NCBI GenBank assembly: GCA_903825285.1
Contig: CAIJZY010000017.1
Location: forward strand, 167,405 to 231,404
DNA length: 64,000 bases
Source of the DNA: an uncultured Opitutia bacterium
Lineage (GTDB): Bacteria; Verrucomicrobiota; Verrucomicrobiia; Opitutales; Opitutaceae
Reading direction: 5' to 3'
A program made the translations under genes and the position numbers. The notes beneath the pieces were generated by a model. The model saw only the letters and a list, made by a program, of their open reading frames with translations, made no database searches and was not told the origin of the DNA. Shown here piece after piece: positions 1 to 11,276 of the stretch (position 1 is its first letter; each line of letters opens with the position of its first letter).

Positions 1-1158
1 CCAGCGCGCCAGCCGGGGCAGGTCGCGGAACGAGGGATAGCCCCCGAACAGCTCGTCGCCCCCGAGCCCTGACAGCGCGACGGTCACGCCGCCGGCGCGC
101 GCGGCGCGGCTCACGTAATAGGTGTTCACGCCATCCCCGGTCGGCTGGTCAAGGGCGCCGAGCAGCGCGTCGAGGTCGCGCGCCACCATGGCGCCGGTGA
201 GGATGCTGGCGTGGTGCTGTGCGCCGCAGAACCGCGCGGTCGCCGCCGCGGCGACCGCCTCGGAGTAGCCGGCCTCGTCGAACCCGAGCGAGAAGGTGCG
301 CAGCGGCGCGCCGCCCGCCCGGCTCATGAGCCCGACCACGGCGGCCGAGTCGAGTCCGCCGGAGAGGAAGGCCCCGACGGGCACGTCGGCCACGACATGG
401 GCGCGAATCGTGTCGTCGAGCTGGTGGCGCAGCGCGCGGATGAACTCGGGCCGGCTGCCGGCGACGGGCAGGTCGCGCGGCACGGCGGCGAAATTCCAGA
501 ACGTGCGCGGCTCAAGGCGGCCCGCGCGGAACCGGGCGCACTCGCCGGGCAGCAGGCTGCGGATGCCCCGGTAGATCGTCCGCGGGGCGGGCACGGCGAA
601 CCACGCGAGGTAGTCGGCGACGGCGACGGGATCGATCTCGCCCGCGGCGAAGCCGGACGCCAGCAGGGCGTTCAGCTCCGAGGCGAACAGCAGCCGGCCG
701 CCGTCCTCGCGGACGTAGAGCGGCTTGATGCCCAGCGGGTCGCGGGCGAGGAAGAGGCTTTGCTCCGCGCAGTCCCAGACGGCGAAGGCGAACATGCCCC
801 GCAGCCGCGGCAGGCAGGCCTCGCCCCAGCGGGCGTAGGCGGCCAGCAGCACCTCCGTGTCGCACTGCGTGCGGAACACCCAGCCGCCCGCGGCCAGCTC
901 GTCGCGCAGCGCGCGGAAGTTGTAGATCGCCCCGTTGAAGACGAGGTGGAAGCGCCCGTCGTCCGTGACCATCGGCTGGTGGCCGTGGGCCGGATCGAAA
1001 ATCGCCAGCCGCCGCATGCCGATCGTGGCGTCGCCGTGCGACACGAGTCCGTCGTCATCCGGGCCGCGGTGCCGCATGGCATCGCACATCCTCCCGACGG
1101 CCGTCGTGCGGGCCTCCAGGGAATCACGGGCACTGACCACTCCGGCTATGCCACACAT
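1..1158 (-). CDS. asnB: Asparagine synthase (glutamine-hydrolysing), 3' end truncated by window edge
   Basis: Reverse frame starts MCGIAGVVSAR (class II glutamine amidotransferase N-terminal Cys), followed by MRHRGPDDDG, FNGAIYNF, DPLGIKPLY and SGGLDSAAV motifs. Confidence 0.9.
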   Translation of the reverse strand, partial: MCGIAGVVSARDSLEARTTAVGRMCDAMRHRGPDDDGLVSHGDATIGMRRLAIFDPAHGHQPMVTDDGRFHLVFNGAIYNFRALRDELAAGGWVFRTQCDTEVLLAAYARWGEACLPRLRGMFAFAVWDCAEQSLFLARDPLGIKPLYVREDGGRLLFASELNALLASGFAAGEIDPVAVADYLAWFAVPAPRTIYRGIRSLLPGECARFRAGRLEPRTFWNFAAVPRDLPVAGSRPEFIRALRHQLDDTIRAHVVADVPVGAFLSGGLDSAAVVGLMSRAGGAPLRTFSLGFDEAGYSEAVAAAATARFCGAQHHASILTGAMVARDLDALLGALDQPTGDGVNTYYVSRAARAGGVTVALSGLGGDELFGGYPSFRDLPRLARW

Positions 1159-1435
1159 CGCGGAAAGTTGGGAAGGCTTCGCCCCGTCACTTCCCGTGGG
1201 AAGGGACCGGCCGGATGGCCAGACGGGCACAAAGCCATGACGGCGCAGTTTAGGGCTAAACCGCTAATAATAAGAGGCCAACGCTAACCCGAGATGATGG
1301 CAATAGCGGGCTTATTCCCTATCGGACGGAGTAAACGGTGCCTGAAGTCGGACTACGGGAGGGAAATTTCCCCGTTCAACGGCTTCCATCACCCAATCTA
1401 GCTGTCATTTCTGCTGTCCGCGGCGTCCGGGGCAC

Positions 1436-1984
1436 TCAGGCGCAGATCGAGCGGGCGATCTCGGCGGACTTCCCGGGCGAGAACAGCCGCTCGACCAGCA
1501 ACAGGCCAAAATCCACCGCGGTGCCGGCGCCGCGGGAGGTCAGGATGCGGCCGTCGGTGACCACACGCTGGTCCGCCAGGATGTGGGGCAGTTCGCCCGC
1601 CACGGAGAAATGCGCGGTGTAGCGGCGGCCGGCGAGGAGCCCGGCGTCGTGGAGCACGGTGGGCGCGGCGCAGATGGCGGCGAGCCAGCGCCCGTCGGCG
1701 TGCTGGCGGCGCACGAGCTGGGCCACGCGCGCATCGGCGCGCAGCCGGGCCACGCCTGGTCCGCCGGGCAGGAAGAGGCAGTCGAACGTGCGGGCGGGAT
1801 CCGCCAGCACCGCCGCGAGGGTGGTGTCGGCCCGCAGGGTGAGCCCGCACCGGCCCGTGACGTGGAGGCTCTCGGCCAGCGCGGCCACGGTGACCTCGGC
1901 GCCGGCGCGGCGCAGCAGGTCGATCGGGGTGGTGGCTTCGATTTCCTCAAAACCTTCCGCGAGGATTGCGAGGACGGTGGACAT
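1436..1984 (-). CDS. DJ-1/PfpI family protein
   Basis: MSTVLAILAEGFEEIEATTPIDLLRRAGAEV and AICAAPTVLHDAGLL (nucleophile-elbow Cys) typical of DJ-1/ThiJ; internal ATG of longer ORF. Confidence 0.88.
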   Translation of the reverse strand: MSTVLAILAEGFEEIEATTPIDLLRRAGAEVTVAALAESLHVTGRCGLTLRADTTLAAVLADPARTFDCLFLPGGPGVARLRADARVAQLVRRQHADGRWLAAICAAPTVLHDAGLLAGRRYTAHFSVAGELPHILADQRVVTDGRILTSRGAGTAVDFGLLLVERLFSPGKSAEIARSICA

Positions 1985-2002
1985 GGTGTGAGCTTGGCAC
2001 GC

Positions 2003-2920
2003 ATGCACGCCGAAGCCGAAGGAATATTTGCGGGGAAACGCCTGGTGGTGTTCGGCGCCGGCTACCTGGGCGGAGAGTTCGCCCGGCAGGCCCGGGGGCG
2101 CGGGTTGCGCGTGACGGCCCTGACGCGCAATCCCGTCGCGGCAGCCGCGCTGGCGGCGGCGGGCGTGGAGCCGGTGGTGGGTGACCTGGCGGACGACGGC
2201 TGGCACGCGGCGATCCCGGGCGCGGCGGATTTCGTGCTCAATGCCGTGGGCTCCGGCGGCGACGGCCTGGCCGGTTACCGGCGGAGCTATCACGACGGCA
2301 TGCGTTCCATCCTCGCCTGGGCCCGGGCCCGCGGCGCGGCCGGCGTGATGGCCTACACCAGCAGCACCTCGGTCTATCCCCAGGACGGCGGCGTGCGGGT
2401 GGATGAACTGGCCGAGGTGTCGCCGCGCGACGAGCGGGCGGCGGTGCTGATCGAGACCGAGGGACTCCTGCGTGACGCCCTCGCGGGCTCGGGCGGCGCC
2501 CCGGTCGCCGCGCGGGCCTACCTCCTGCGGCTCGCGGGCCTCTACGGGCCGGGGCGGCATTTCCTGCTGGACCAGATTCGGCGCGGGGAGGTGGCGGGCA
2601 GCGGGGAGCATCACCTGAACCTCATCCACCGCGACGACGCGTGCGCCGCCGTGTGGGCGGTGTTCGGTGCCACGGGGCACGCGGGCCCGACGGTGTTCAA
2701 CGTTGCCGACGACACGCCGCTGCGGAAGGCCGAGGCGGTGGCCTGGTTGGCGGCGCGGATCGGCGTGCCGGCGCCGCGCTTCTCGGGGCTACCCGTGACG
2801 GGGCGGCGGGCGGCGACGCCGGACCGGATCATCCTGAACGCCCGCCTGCGGACTTCGCTGCCCTGGGTGCCGCGCTTTCCGAGCCTGCGGGAGGGCTACG
2901 CAAATTTGTTGGCAGGCTAG
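2003..2920 (+). CDS. NAD(P)-dependent epimerase/dehydratase family protein
   Basis: Rossmann GAGYLGGEFARQ, TSSTSVYP, LRLAGLYGPGR, NLIHRDD. Confidence 0.85.
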   Translation: MHAEAEGIFAGKRLVVFGAGYLGGEFARQARGRGLRVTALTRNPVAAAALAAAGVEPVVGDLADDGWHAAIPGAADFVLNAVGSGGDGLAGYRRSYHDGMRSILAWARARGAAGVMAYTSSTSVYPQDGGVRVDELAEVSPRDERAAVLIETEGLLRDALAGSGGAPVAARAYLLRLAGLYGPGRHFLLDQIRRGEVAGSGEHHLNLIHRDDACAAVWAVFGATGHAGPTVFNVADDTPLRKAEAVAWLAARIGVPAPRFSGLPVTGRRAATPDRIILNARLRTSLPWVPRFPSLREGYANLLAG

Positions 2921-2982
2921 GCGGGCGGCCTCAACGTCGCGCTCAACTCCTCGGCAACCCGAACCTCAAACCCTCCCAACCC

Positions 2983-3291
2983 ATGGCCGGCGTCGGCACC
3001 CTTCTCAAACAAGCCCAGAAAATGCAGCGCGGCATCGAGGCGCTCCAGGCCCAGCTCGAGGCCAAGGAGCTCGAGGTCACGAGCGGCGGCGGCGCGGTGA
3101 AAATCAAGGTCACCGCCGCGGGCAAGTTCCTCTCGCTCGCCCTCGATCCCGAGTTTCTCAAGGAGGACGCCAAGACCGTCTCGGACGCCGTGCTCGCCGC
3201 GGTCCAGGACGCCGCGCAGCAGGCCAAGGCGCACCACGACGCCGAGATGGAGAAGGTGACCTCCGCGTTCAAGCTGCCGGGCGGATTCTAG
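2983..3291 (+). CDS. YbaB/EbfC family nucleoid-associated protein
   Basis: LLKQAQKMQ...ELEVTSGGGAVKIKVTAAGKFLSLALDP; directly upstream of recR as is common. Confidence 0.88.
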   Translation: MAGVGTLLKQAQKMQRGIEALQAQLEAKELEVTSGGGAVKIKVTAAGKFLSLALDPEFLKEDAKTVSDAVLAAVQDAAQQAKAHHDAEMEKVTSAFKLPGGF

Positions 3292-3359
3292 CCCGGGCCA
3301 GCGTGCTTTTTCAGCCGGAGCGACGCCTGCGTCGGCCCGGCCACCGTCCCACGTACCCG

Positions 3360-3959
3360 ATGACACCCGCCTTCGAGAAACTGCAGAAGCACCTGAAGCA
3401 GTTGCCCGGGCTGGGCTATCGTTCCTCGGAGCGCATCGCACTGCACCTGCTGGTGGAGAAGCCGGAGCGGTTGCCGGCGCTCGTGACGGCCCTGGAGGAA
3501 GCGGCGAAGGCGGTGCGGCGCTGCACGCGGTGCGGCAACCTTGCCGAGGGTGAGCTGTGCGACATCTGCGCGGATGCCCGGCGCGACACCGCGGTGGTCT
3601 GCGTGGTCGAGCAGGTGCCCGACCTCGTGGCCGTCGAGCGAAGCGGCGCGTACCGGGGCGGTTACCATGTGCTGCACGGCAAGCTCTCGCCGATCCACGG
3701 CGTGGGTCCCGGCGATCTTAATTTTGCGACGCTGCTGGCCCGGTTGGAATCGGGCGAGGTGCAGGAGCTGATCCTCGCGCTGTCGAACGACGTCGAGGGC
3801 GAGGCGACGTGCCATTACCTCACGGAGCGGCTGGCCGCGCTGCCGCGGCCCGTGAAGGTGACGCGCATCGGCTTCGGCCTGCCGAGCGGCGGCGGCGTGC
3901 TGTATGCCGACTCGGTGACGCTGAAGAGCGCGCTCGAGGGCCGGCGCGCGTATTCCTGA
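3360..3959 (+). CDS. recR: Recombination protein RecR
   Basis: LPGLGYRSSERIALHLL, C4 zinc finger CTRCGNLAEGELCDIC, Toprim VVEQVPDLVAVE, YHVLHGKLSPIHGVGPGDL. Confidence 0.96.
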   Translation: MTPAFEKLQKHLKQLPGLGYRSSERIALHLLVEKPERLPALVTALEEAAKAVRRCTRCGNLAEGELCDICADARRDTAVVCVVEQVPDLVAVERSGAYRGGYHVLHGKLSPIHGVGPGDLNFATLLARLESGEVQELILALSNDVEGEATCHYLTERLAALPRPVKVTRIGFGLPSGGGVLYADSVTLKSALEGRRAYS

Positions 3960-4047
3960 GCGGCGTCAGGTCCGGGGGCGCGGAGTATGCTGCGCGCTCA
4001 TGGGGTCGTTCGGGATGAAGCGGTGGCGGGAGCGTTGGATGACACGC

Positions 4048-4449
4048 CTAGCCCTTCTTTGCCGGCGCGTTCGCGTCGGGTTGCAGCTTCAGCCACCGCA
4101 GCGCCGTGGCTGCGTTGCGAAAGACCGCGACCTCGGTGTCCCGCTGCTGGTTCAACAGCTCGAACATGCGGGCCATGCCATACTGCTCGTTGGTCTCCGC
4201 GACGACGGCGGTTTTCACCCGATTCTTCAACTTCACCTTGGCGCGCTGGGTTGAGAGCTCGTGGAGATCGCGGAAGTTGACCTGCATCTCCTTGACGGCG
4301 GCCACATCCACGTAGCGGTGCAGCGACGCCTTGGACGTCCCTTCCAGCTTCGTCAGGAAGGCCGCAATTTCCGCCACGTCCTTGACGGTGACATTACCAG
4401 AGAGGACCAGGCTTACATGATCAGGGTAGATTTTGGCCGTATGGGGCAT
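4048..4449 (-). CDS. Hypothetical protein, possibly STAS/SpoIIAA-like
   Basis: 133 aa ORF, MPHTAKIYPDHVSLVLSGNVTVKDV...; fold suggestion is weak. Confidence 0.6.
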   Translation of the reverse strand: MPHTAKIYPDHVSLVLSGNVTVKDVAEIAAFLTKLEGTSKASLHRYVDVAAVKEMQVNFRDLHELSTQRAKVKLKNRVKTAVVAETNEQYGMARMFELLNQQRDTEVAVFRNAATALRWLKLQPDANAPAKKG

Positions 4450-4607
4450 GGGGATAATTCCACCGTGTCAACAGCAGGGCCCGCGCCAGCGCCGCCGCGC
4501 CCAAGTTACAACTTCCGGCAGATTTCGGATTCGCCCAGGGATCCGCCGCGCTCGGCGGCTGGGGGAGATCAAAGTCATGTGGGCGTGGCGGGGGGAGCCT
4601 TGGTGGC

Positions 4608-4682
4608 TGGTGCGGGCGGAGGGAGTCGAACCCTCCTCTCATGCTTGGGAAGCACACATAATAGCCGATATACTACGCCCGC
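4608..4682 (-). tRNA. tRNA-Gly (anticodon TCC), CCA encoded
   Basis: Reverse complement GCGGGCGTAGTATATCGGCTATTATGTGTGCTTCCCAAGCATGAGAGGAGGGTTCGACTCCCTCCGCCCGCACCA; 7-bp acceptor pairs, TTCGA T-loop, TCC anticodon in 7-nt loop. Confidence 0.95.
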
Positions 4683-4781
4683 GACGCAACCAACAGGTCT
4701 GGGAAGTAGCCGCCTCGCCCCGCGCCGGTCAAGCCCGCAGGAAATCGTGCAGCGGACCGGGCCGCCGAGGGGGCGCCCGGG

Positions 4782-5885
4782 TCACGGCGCGATGGCGGGC
4801 ACGAAGGGCGGGGCCGAGTGCGCCTTGGCGGTGACGGGCAGCTCGAACCAGAAGCGGGCGCCGGTGCCGGGCGTGCTTTCAACGCCGGCCGTGCCGTCGA
4901 GCCGTTCGGCGATGCGCCGGACGATGGAAAGCCCGAGGCCATGGCCGCCGGCGCGCACGGAGGAGATCCGCGTGAAGGGGACAAACATCTTCTGCTGGGC
5001 TGCGGCATCCAGGCCCGGACCCTCGTCCTGCACCCAGAAGCGCGCGGTGCGGCCGTCGGGGCGGGTCTCGCCGCCGAGGGTGATGCGGGCGTGGGGCCCG
5101 CCGTATTTCACGGCATTGCTCAGGTAGTTGACCCAGATCTCGACCACCCACGGGCCGTGGCCGACGGCCACGGGCCAGGTCGCGGAGGTCTTGATCGTGG
5201 CGCCGTGGCGCTGGATCAGCTGCTCGATCCGCGCGGTGGCCTCGGTGACGATGGGCGCCATGTCGAGCGGCAGGGAGTCCACCCGTTGGCGGCGCACCCC
5301 GGCGAGGACCAGCAGTTCGTCGATGATGTTGTTGAGCCGGGCGGCCGCATGGATCGCCTCGCCCACAGTGCGCTTCATCCGGTCGGTGTCGCCCTTGTCG
5401 ATGGCCGAGGACAGCATCTCGAGGTGCATGTACAGCGTGCTGAGCGGATTTCGCAGGTCGTGTGCCACGGTGTGGGAAAAGGCGTCAAGCTCGTCGACCA
5501 GGGCCTTCTTTTCCAGTCGGGCCATGACCGACCGGAGCACCTCGTCCTCGGTGAACGGCTTGGTGATGTAGTCGTCGGCGCCGAGTTCCATGCCGTGCCG
5601 CGACGCGAGCCGGTCGGCCTTGGCGGAGAGGATGATGACGGGCACGGAGCGCAGGGCGGCGTCAGCGTGGAGCTGCTCGATGAGCCCGTAGCCGTCGAGC
5701 CCGGGCATGGCGATGTCAGTCAGGATGAGCGTGGGCGGGTTGCGCCGCGCGGCGGCAAGGGCCTCGTCCCCATTTGTCGCGGCGACGGCGGTGTAGCCGT
5801 TCAGTTCGAGCAGGTCCACCAGCGTGCGGCGGACCGCCTCGTCGTCCTCGGCGACGAGGACGGTGACTCCTTCGTGGTTAAGCAT
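4782..5885 (-). CDS. Hybrid response regulator-histidine kinase (receiver + HisKA + HATPase_c)
   Basis: VLVAEDDEAVRRTLVDLL, ILTDIAMPGLDGYG, KPFTEDEV; HDLRNPLSTL; WVNYLSNAVKYGG, DEGPGLD, GGHGLGLSIVRRI. Confidence 0.9.
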   Translation of the reverse strand: MLNHEGVTVLVAEDDEAVRRTLVDLLELNGYTAVAATNGDEALAAARRNPPTLILTDIAMPGLDGYGLIEQLHADAALRSVPVIILSAKADRLASRHGMELGADDYITKPFTEDEVLRSVMARLEKKALVDELDAFSHTVAHDLRNPLSTLYMHLEMLSSAIDKGDTDRMKRTVGEAIHAAARLNNIIDELLVLAGVRRQRVDSLPLDMAPIVTEATARIEQLIQRHGATIKTSATWPVAVGHGPWVVEIWVNYLSNAVKYGGPHARITLGGETRPDGRTARFWVQDEGPGLDAAAQQKMFVPFTRISSVRAGGHGLGLSIVRRIAERLDGTAGVESTPGTGARFWFELPVTAKAHSAPPFVPAIAP

Positions 5886-8800
5886 GGGGTGCGGCAGTGG
5901 GTGCCACTGCACGATACGGCAGTTCGACCACAAAGCGAGTGCCCGCGGCAGACAGCGATTCCACGGACACCGCCCCGCCCAGCAGGTCGATCATGCGCTT
6001 CACGATGTTGAGGCCGAGGCCGGTGCCCTTGATGTGGCCGACGTTCGAGCCGCGCTCGAAGGGCTCGAAGATGCGGGCGAGGTCGGCGGCTGGCACGCCG
6101 ATGCCGCGATCCTCGACCGTGATCCGCACGTGCTGGGCGTCGGCCCGGACCGAGACGGTGATGGGGGCGCCGGCGGGGGAATAGCGCACGGCATTGCTGA
6201 GGAGGTTGGAAAAGATGTGGTGCAGCAGCCCGGCGTCGCTGGTGATCGGACCAGCCAGGTCGGCAACCTGCAGCTCGATGGGGTGGGCGCTGCGGTCGCC
6301 CATGCGGATCTCGTCGATGACGGACCGCAGGTGCCCCGCCAGGTCGAGGGAGGCGAGCTGCAAGGTGAGGCGGTGGGCCTCCATGCGGTTCAGGGTCAGG
6401 AGGTCGTCGAGCATCTCGGTCATGCGCCGCAGGGAACCGCTGGTGCGCGCGAGCAGTTCGTGCCGCTTGCGGGACTCAGCCGGTCGAAGTGGTTGGTCAG
6501 GAGCTCCACCGAGCCGATCGCGGCGGCCATGGGCGTGCGGAATTCATGCGAGGTCACGGAAATGAAGCGCGACTTCATCTCGGAGACCTGGCGCTCCCGC
6601 TCGAGCATCGCGGCGGCCTCGGCCTCCAGGCGGCGGCGCTCGGTGATGTCGCGCACGAACACGACGAACTCCTCGGTTCCGCTCGGCGCGACGCGCAGCT
6701 CGACCGCGACGGTCCCGCCAGGGATGTCCAGTTCGCTCTCTGCGGTGAGGGTGCGGTTTTCCCGCAGGGCGCGGCGCCCGAGGGGCAGGCTCAGGTCCAC
6801 CAGCGAGGCGGGCGCGGCGGCGGCGGAGGGTGCGCCACGCTCGCGGTCGAGGGCGATCAGGCCCGGCGAATCGTGGGCCCGCTGGTAATGGAGCACCGTG
6901 CGGTCGCCGCGCAGGCGCATCACGATGTCAGGGATCGACTGCAGCAGCGCCTGCACCTCCTGGTTGCGGCTGGCGAGCTCGGCGGTGCGCAGGGTGACTT
7001 GCGACTCAAGCTCGGCGTTGAAACGGACCAGGGTCTCGCGGGCGTCAACCTGGGCGGAGATGTCCTGAAGAATGCACAGGTGGCCCAGCGGCCGCCCGGC
7101 GGCATCGGTTTCGAGCTTGCTCGCAATCAGGCCCCAGAAGCCGCGCCCGGCGGCGTTCACGAAGCGCACCTCCTGCGGGGTGACCGGCGGTGGCGCGACT
7201 GGCTGGGATGGCCGTCCCGGAGTGAATTCCTGCCAGTGCCGGCCGTTCAGGGCGTCGACCGGCTGGTCCAGCATGGCGGCGAGGAAGCGGTTGGCGTGGA
7301 TCAGGCGGCCGTCGAGCGTGGTCTCGAACATGCCCACCTCAGCGTGATCGAAGATCGCCCGGAAGCGCTCCTCGCTCTGGCGGAGGGCGACCTGCACGCG
7401 GCTGCGCTCGGTGATGTCCTCCTTCAGCGCGACGTAGTGGCTTGCCTTCCCGGTGGAATCGAGGATGGGCGCGATGATGGCCAGCTCCACGTAGACCTCG
7501 CCGTCCTTCTTCCGGTTGTGGAGCTCGCCGCGCCAGACCCGGCCGTCGACCAGGGTGCGCCACATCTCGGCGTAGGTCTCGGGTGGGGTGAGGTTGGCCT
7601 TGAGCATGCGCGGGTTCTGGCCCCGCACCTCATCAAAGGCGTAGCCCGTGATGTGGGTGAAATAGGGGTTCACGTATTCGATCCGACCATTGAGGTCGGT
7701 GATCACGATGGAGACCGGAGCCTGCTCGAGGGCCCGGGACATTTTGCGCAGCTCCGCCTCGGCCCGCCGGCGTTCGCTGATGTCGCGGGTGATGCCGAGC
7801 AGGCGGGTGTAGCGCCCATGCTCATCAGGCATCAGCGTCGAGACGACCTCGGTGTCGAGCAGCGAGCCGTCGCGCCGCAGGAATGCAACTTCGTCGACCT
7901 GATGGCGCGCGGACTCGTCGCCGGACACGAGGGCGGCCACGCGGCTGGCGATCTGGCTGGTCAAGTGGGCCTGGGTCTCCGGGGGCTGAAATTCCAGCAT
8001 CGGGTGGCCGATCATCTGATCCGGAGTGAAGCCGCGCTGCTTCAGGGACGAGGGGCTCACGTAGGTGAAGAGGCCGGTGGACAGGTCGCCGAGCCAGATC
8101 ATGTCCGGCGTGTTGTCCGCGATGAAGCGGTAGCGCTCCTCGCTGTCACGCAGCGCCTGCTCCATCCGCTTGCGTTCCGTGACTTCCGACCAGTAGCCCA
8201 CGATGGCGAGGGGGGCTCCCAGGTCGTCATGGACCAGCCGAATCTCGTCGTGCATCCAGCGATAGGTGCCGTCGCCGTGATGGAAGCGGTATTCGCGGAC
8301 CAGGCCGCCGGAGGAAGCCAACTCGCTCATCCCGGCGTCGAGCGCATGCAGGTCATCGGGGTGGACGTGCTTGCGCCAGTGGGCGGAGTCGGAGTGAAAG
8401 TCCTCCGAAGTGTAGCCGAGGAGATCGTGGACATTCTGGCTAATAAACGTCACGTCATAGGGCGCGGTGGGCCGCAGTGAAAAGATGACCGCGGGACTGG
8501 CGGTCAGCAGGAACTGCATCCGGCTCTCGCTGGCGCGCAGACCGGCCTCCGCGGTCATGCGCTGATTGTCTCGGGCAATGACGTCGAGGGCGAACGACAC
8601 CTCGTTGGCGGCCTCGTTGAGGAGCGAGATCTCGGACGGGCCGAAAAACCCGGCCTCGGAGGCGTAGACGGTGAGCACGCCCACGGTGACGCCGTCCCGC
8701 CGCAGGGGCAGGGCAATCGAGGAGCGGATGCCGCTGCGCGCGGCCCGGACCCGCCAGGGCTGGGTGCCGGGGTCGGTGAAAAAGTCATTGGCCACGTAGA

Positions 8801-11141
8801 TCCGCCCTTCGCGGAAGGCCGTGCCGGCGGGTCCGTGGCCATCCAGGGTGTTCGGATCGACGGAGATGCGGATGCCCTCGACGTAGCGGTATTCGTCCCC
8901 GGCCGTCGCCTGGGGCACCAGCAGCTTGGTCGCCGGGTCGGGGCAGCCGATCCAGGCCACGGTGAAGCGGCGAAAGTCGGTGAGGTCGCGGCAGATTTGC
9001 GCGAACAGCTCGGACTCGGTTCGCGAGTGCGCGACGGTCTGGCTGATCCGGGTGAGCACCTGGTACATGCCGCTCAGGCGCTCGATCTCGTTCTCGTGGG
9101 CCTTGCGCACGGAGCTGTCGCGCACGAGGGAGAGCACGTGGCGCCGACCCTCGAGCTGCACCGCCCGGGCGCTGATCTCGACGGGGAAGACGGTGCCATC
9201 CTTGCGCCGGTGGATAGCCTCGAACACATGCGCGCCGATGGTGATGACCCGGCTGAAATCCTCCATGGCCCGGTCAGCATCCCCGCCCCGGAGGTCCCGG
9301 GCCTTCAGCTGGAGCATCTCCTCCATCGAGTAGCCGTAGGTGGCCACGGCGCGCTCGTTGGCCTCGACGATTCGCATCTCCTCGTCGATCAAAAAGATCG
9401 AGTCATTGGCATGCCGCAGGACGAGGGCGAGGCGCTCGACCGCCGCCACGCGGGCGTGCTCGGCCTGCTGCTCGCGCTGCTGCAGTTCGCGCTGCCTCCG
9501 GCGCCAGAGCATGCCCAGAAGCGAGCCGGCGGAGACGACGAGCAGGCCGAGCACGAGGCTGAACTTGAACACCTCGTTCAGCATCGGCGCGTACGCCTCG
9601 TTTCGGTCGAGCTTCGCGACCAGCACCCAGGGCAGGCCGGCGACGGGACGGGCCACGGCAAAGACGGGCACGTTGCGGTAGTCGAGTCCCTCGGATAGGT
9701 CGTAGGTTTGCTCTTGCACGGCACGGAGGCTGATCGAGTCGGTCTGGTACTTAGTGACGCGGTGCACCGCGGACGCATCGTCCACCGCAAAGCGCCGCTC
9801 GTTGAGCAGCACCACAGGCGAGGCGGAGCTGTCGAAGAGGAGAATCTCGCCGGACTCTGAGTGCCCCGGCCACTGTTGGATGGAAGAGAACAGCTGGCCA
9901 AAGACATCGATGCGCACCTGGATCGCCCCGGCAAAGGTGTCGTGCTCCGGCAGGAGGATCGGCGCGAACAGGTCGAGCCGGGGCTCATTCGCCACGTTGC
10001 GCTCCAGGCTGCCCAACAACGCGCTGTGGGACTGCGGCAGATCCCGGGCCACCTCCGGCGGGACGGGCAGAGTGGTGCTGCCCGCAGGCAGGATCAGGCG
10101 TGGGGACAACTGCGCGTCGAGGAGGACCAGGCGCCGGTAGCCGTGGCTGCGGACGATGTTCTCGAAGTAGGGGATGAAGCGAGACCGGTCGCTGTCGTTG
10201 AGCCCCCGGGCGAGCGCGGTCGCGAGGAACGGGGTCTGCGTGAAGGCCGTGATGTCGGCCAGCCGCTCGTAGCGCCACGAGGTGATCTGGGCGACCTTGA
10301 GGTTCGCCACGCCGATGAGCTCATCGGCGATCTCCTCCCGGCGCTGCTCGCGATGGTAGCTGAGATAGGCGTAGCTCGCCACGCCGAGCAGCGCCGCGGC
10401 GATCACGACCACCAGGTCCACGTTGCGCCGCAGGTGGCGATCGCGCAAGTCAACCGATCCCTCGTCGAGGGGATTGAGGTCCAGCAGGAGGCGGTGCAGG
10501 CGGGGTCGCAGCCCGAACCCGAGTGCGAGGGCCAGGCTCAGGCAGCCGATGGCGGCAGCGGTGTAGGGGGCCACGTGCGCGCGCGAGTCGCCGAGCAACA
10601 GCGGCACGCCGGCCGCCTGCCCCAGGATGCTGACCGCGCACAGGACCAGCAGCAGGGTGGCAACGGCAAACCCGACGGTGCGCCAGGGCCGGCCGGCAAA
10701 CCTGACCGTGGCCAGCATGGCGAGATCGGAGGCCAGGATGATCAGCAGCGTGCCGGAGGCCGACGACATGTGCGTCGCGAAAGGCAGGAGGGGCGTGAGA
10801 TCCCAGAGCGGCACCTGCGCCGGAGTTTTGGTCAGGCCCAGCGCGAGGCACCAGAGGATCGTGATGCCGGCGAGGAGGTGAGACGTGCAGCGGGCCCAGA
10901 ACCGCTCACCGCGCAGCAGCCAGAAGAGCAAGGAGCCGCTCAGCACCAGCAGCGCCACCGCGACACTGGGGGCCATGATGGCCGAGCCGCGGTCGTACCA
11001 GTCCTGCGGCAACAGATGCGCACGGACGGCCGCGCCGCGGAGCGCCAGTCCGAGGGCGACGATCACGGCCACCACCATGGTCCGGCGTTCGCCCGGCGAG
11101 GGTGTCAGAGGAATGGCGGGTGGGGACGGCGACGGGGTCAT
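5878..11141 (-). pseudogene. Large membrane PAS/GAF multi-sensor histidine kinase, apparently split by a 1-nt frameshift in HisKA (ORFs 6420..11141 and 5878..6423)
   Basis: Upstream ORF has N-terminal TM helices, extracytoplasmic sensor region, repeated PAS/PAC boxes, GAF-like segment and HisKA SHEFRTPMAAAIGSVELL, then goes out of frame; next ORF supplies MTEMLDDLLTLNRME and HATPase motifs HHIFSNLLSNAVRYSP, GTGLGLNIVKRM. Confidence 0.8.
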
Positions 11142-11276
11142 GGCCAAGGTTCGAACGCACCCAGCATAGTGATACAGCCGGTGCCACACCACGCATTTCT
11201 TGCCTCATGACGTGCGTAAAGTGCGGGCCCGGCGATCGGGTCGAAGGTAACGCACCCGCCCGTCAGGATCCTAGCT

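Noticed and set aside
1159-1435. Possible regulatory RNA upstream of asnB
   Set aside because: No recognisable riboswitch or stable conserved structure seen by eye
6489-8480. 663-aa + strand ORF
   Set aside because: Antisense to the multi-PAS kinase; composition (HRADRGGHGRAEF..., long G/R/H/A runs) is typical of GC-rich antisense frames and has no recognisable domain
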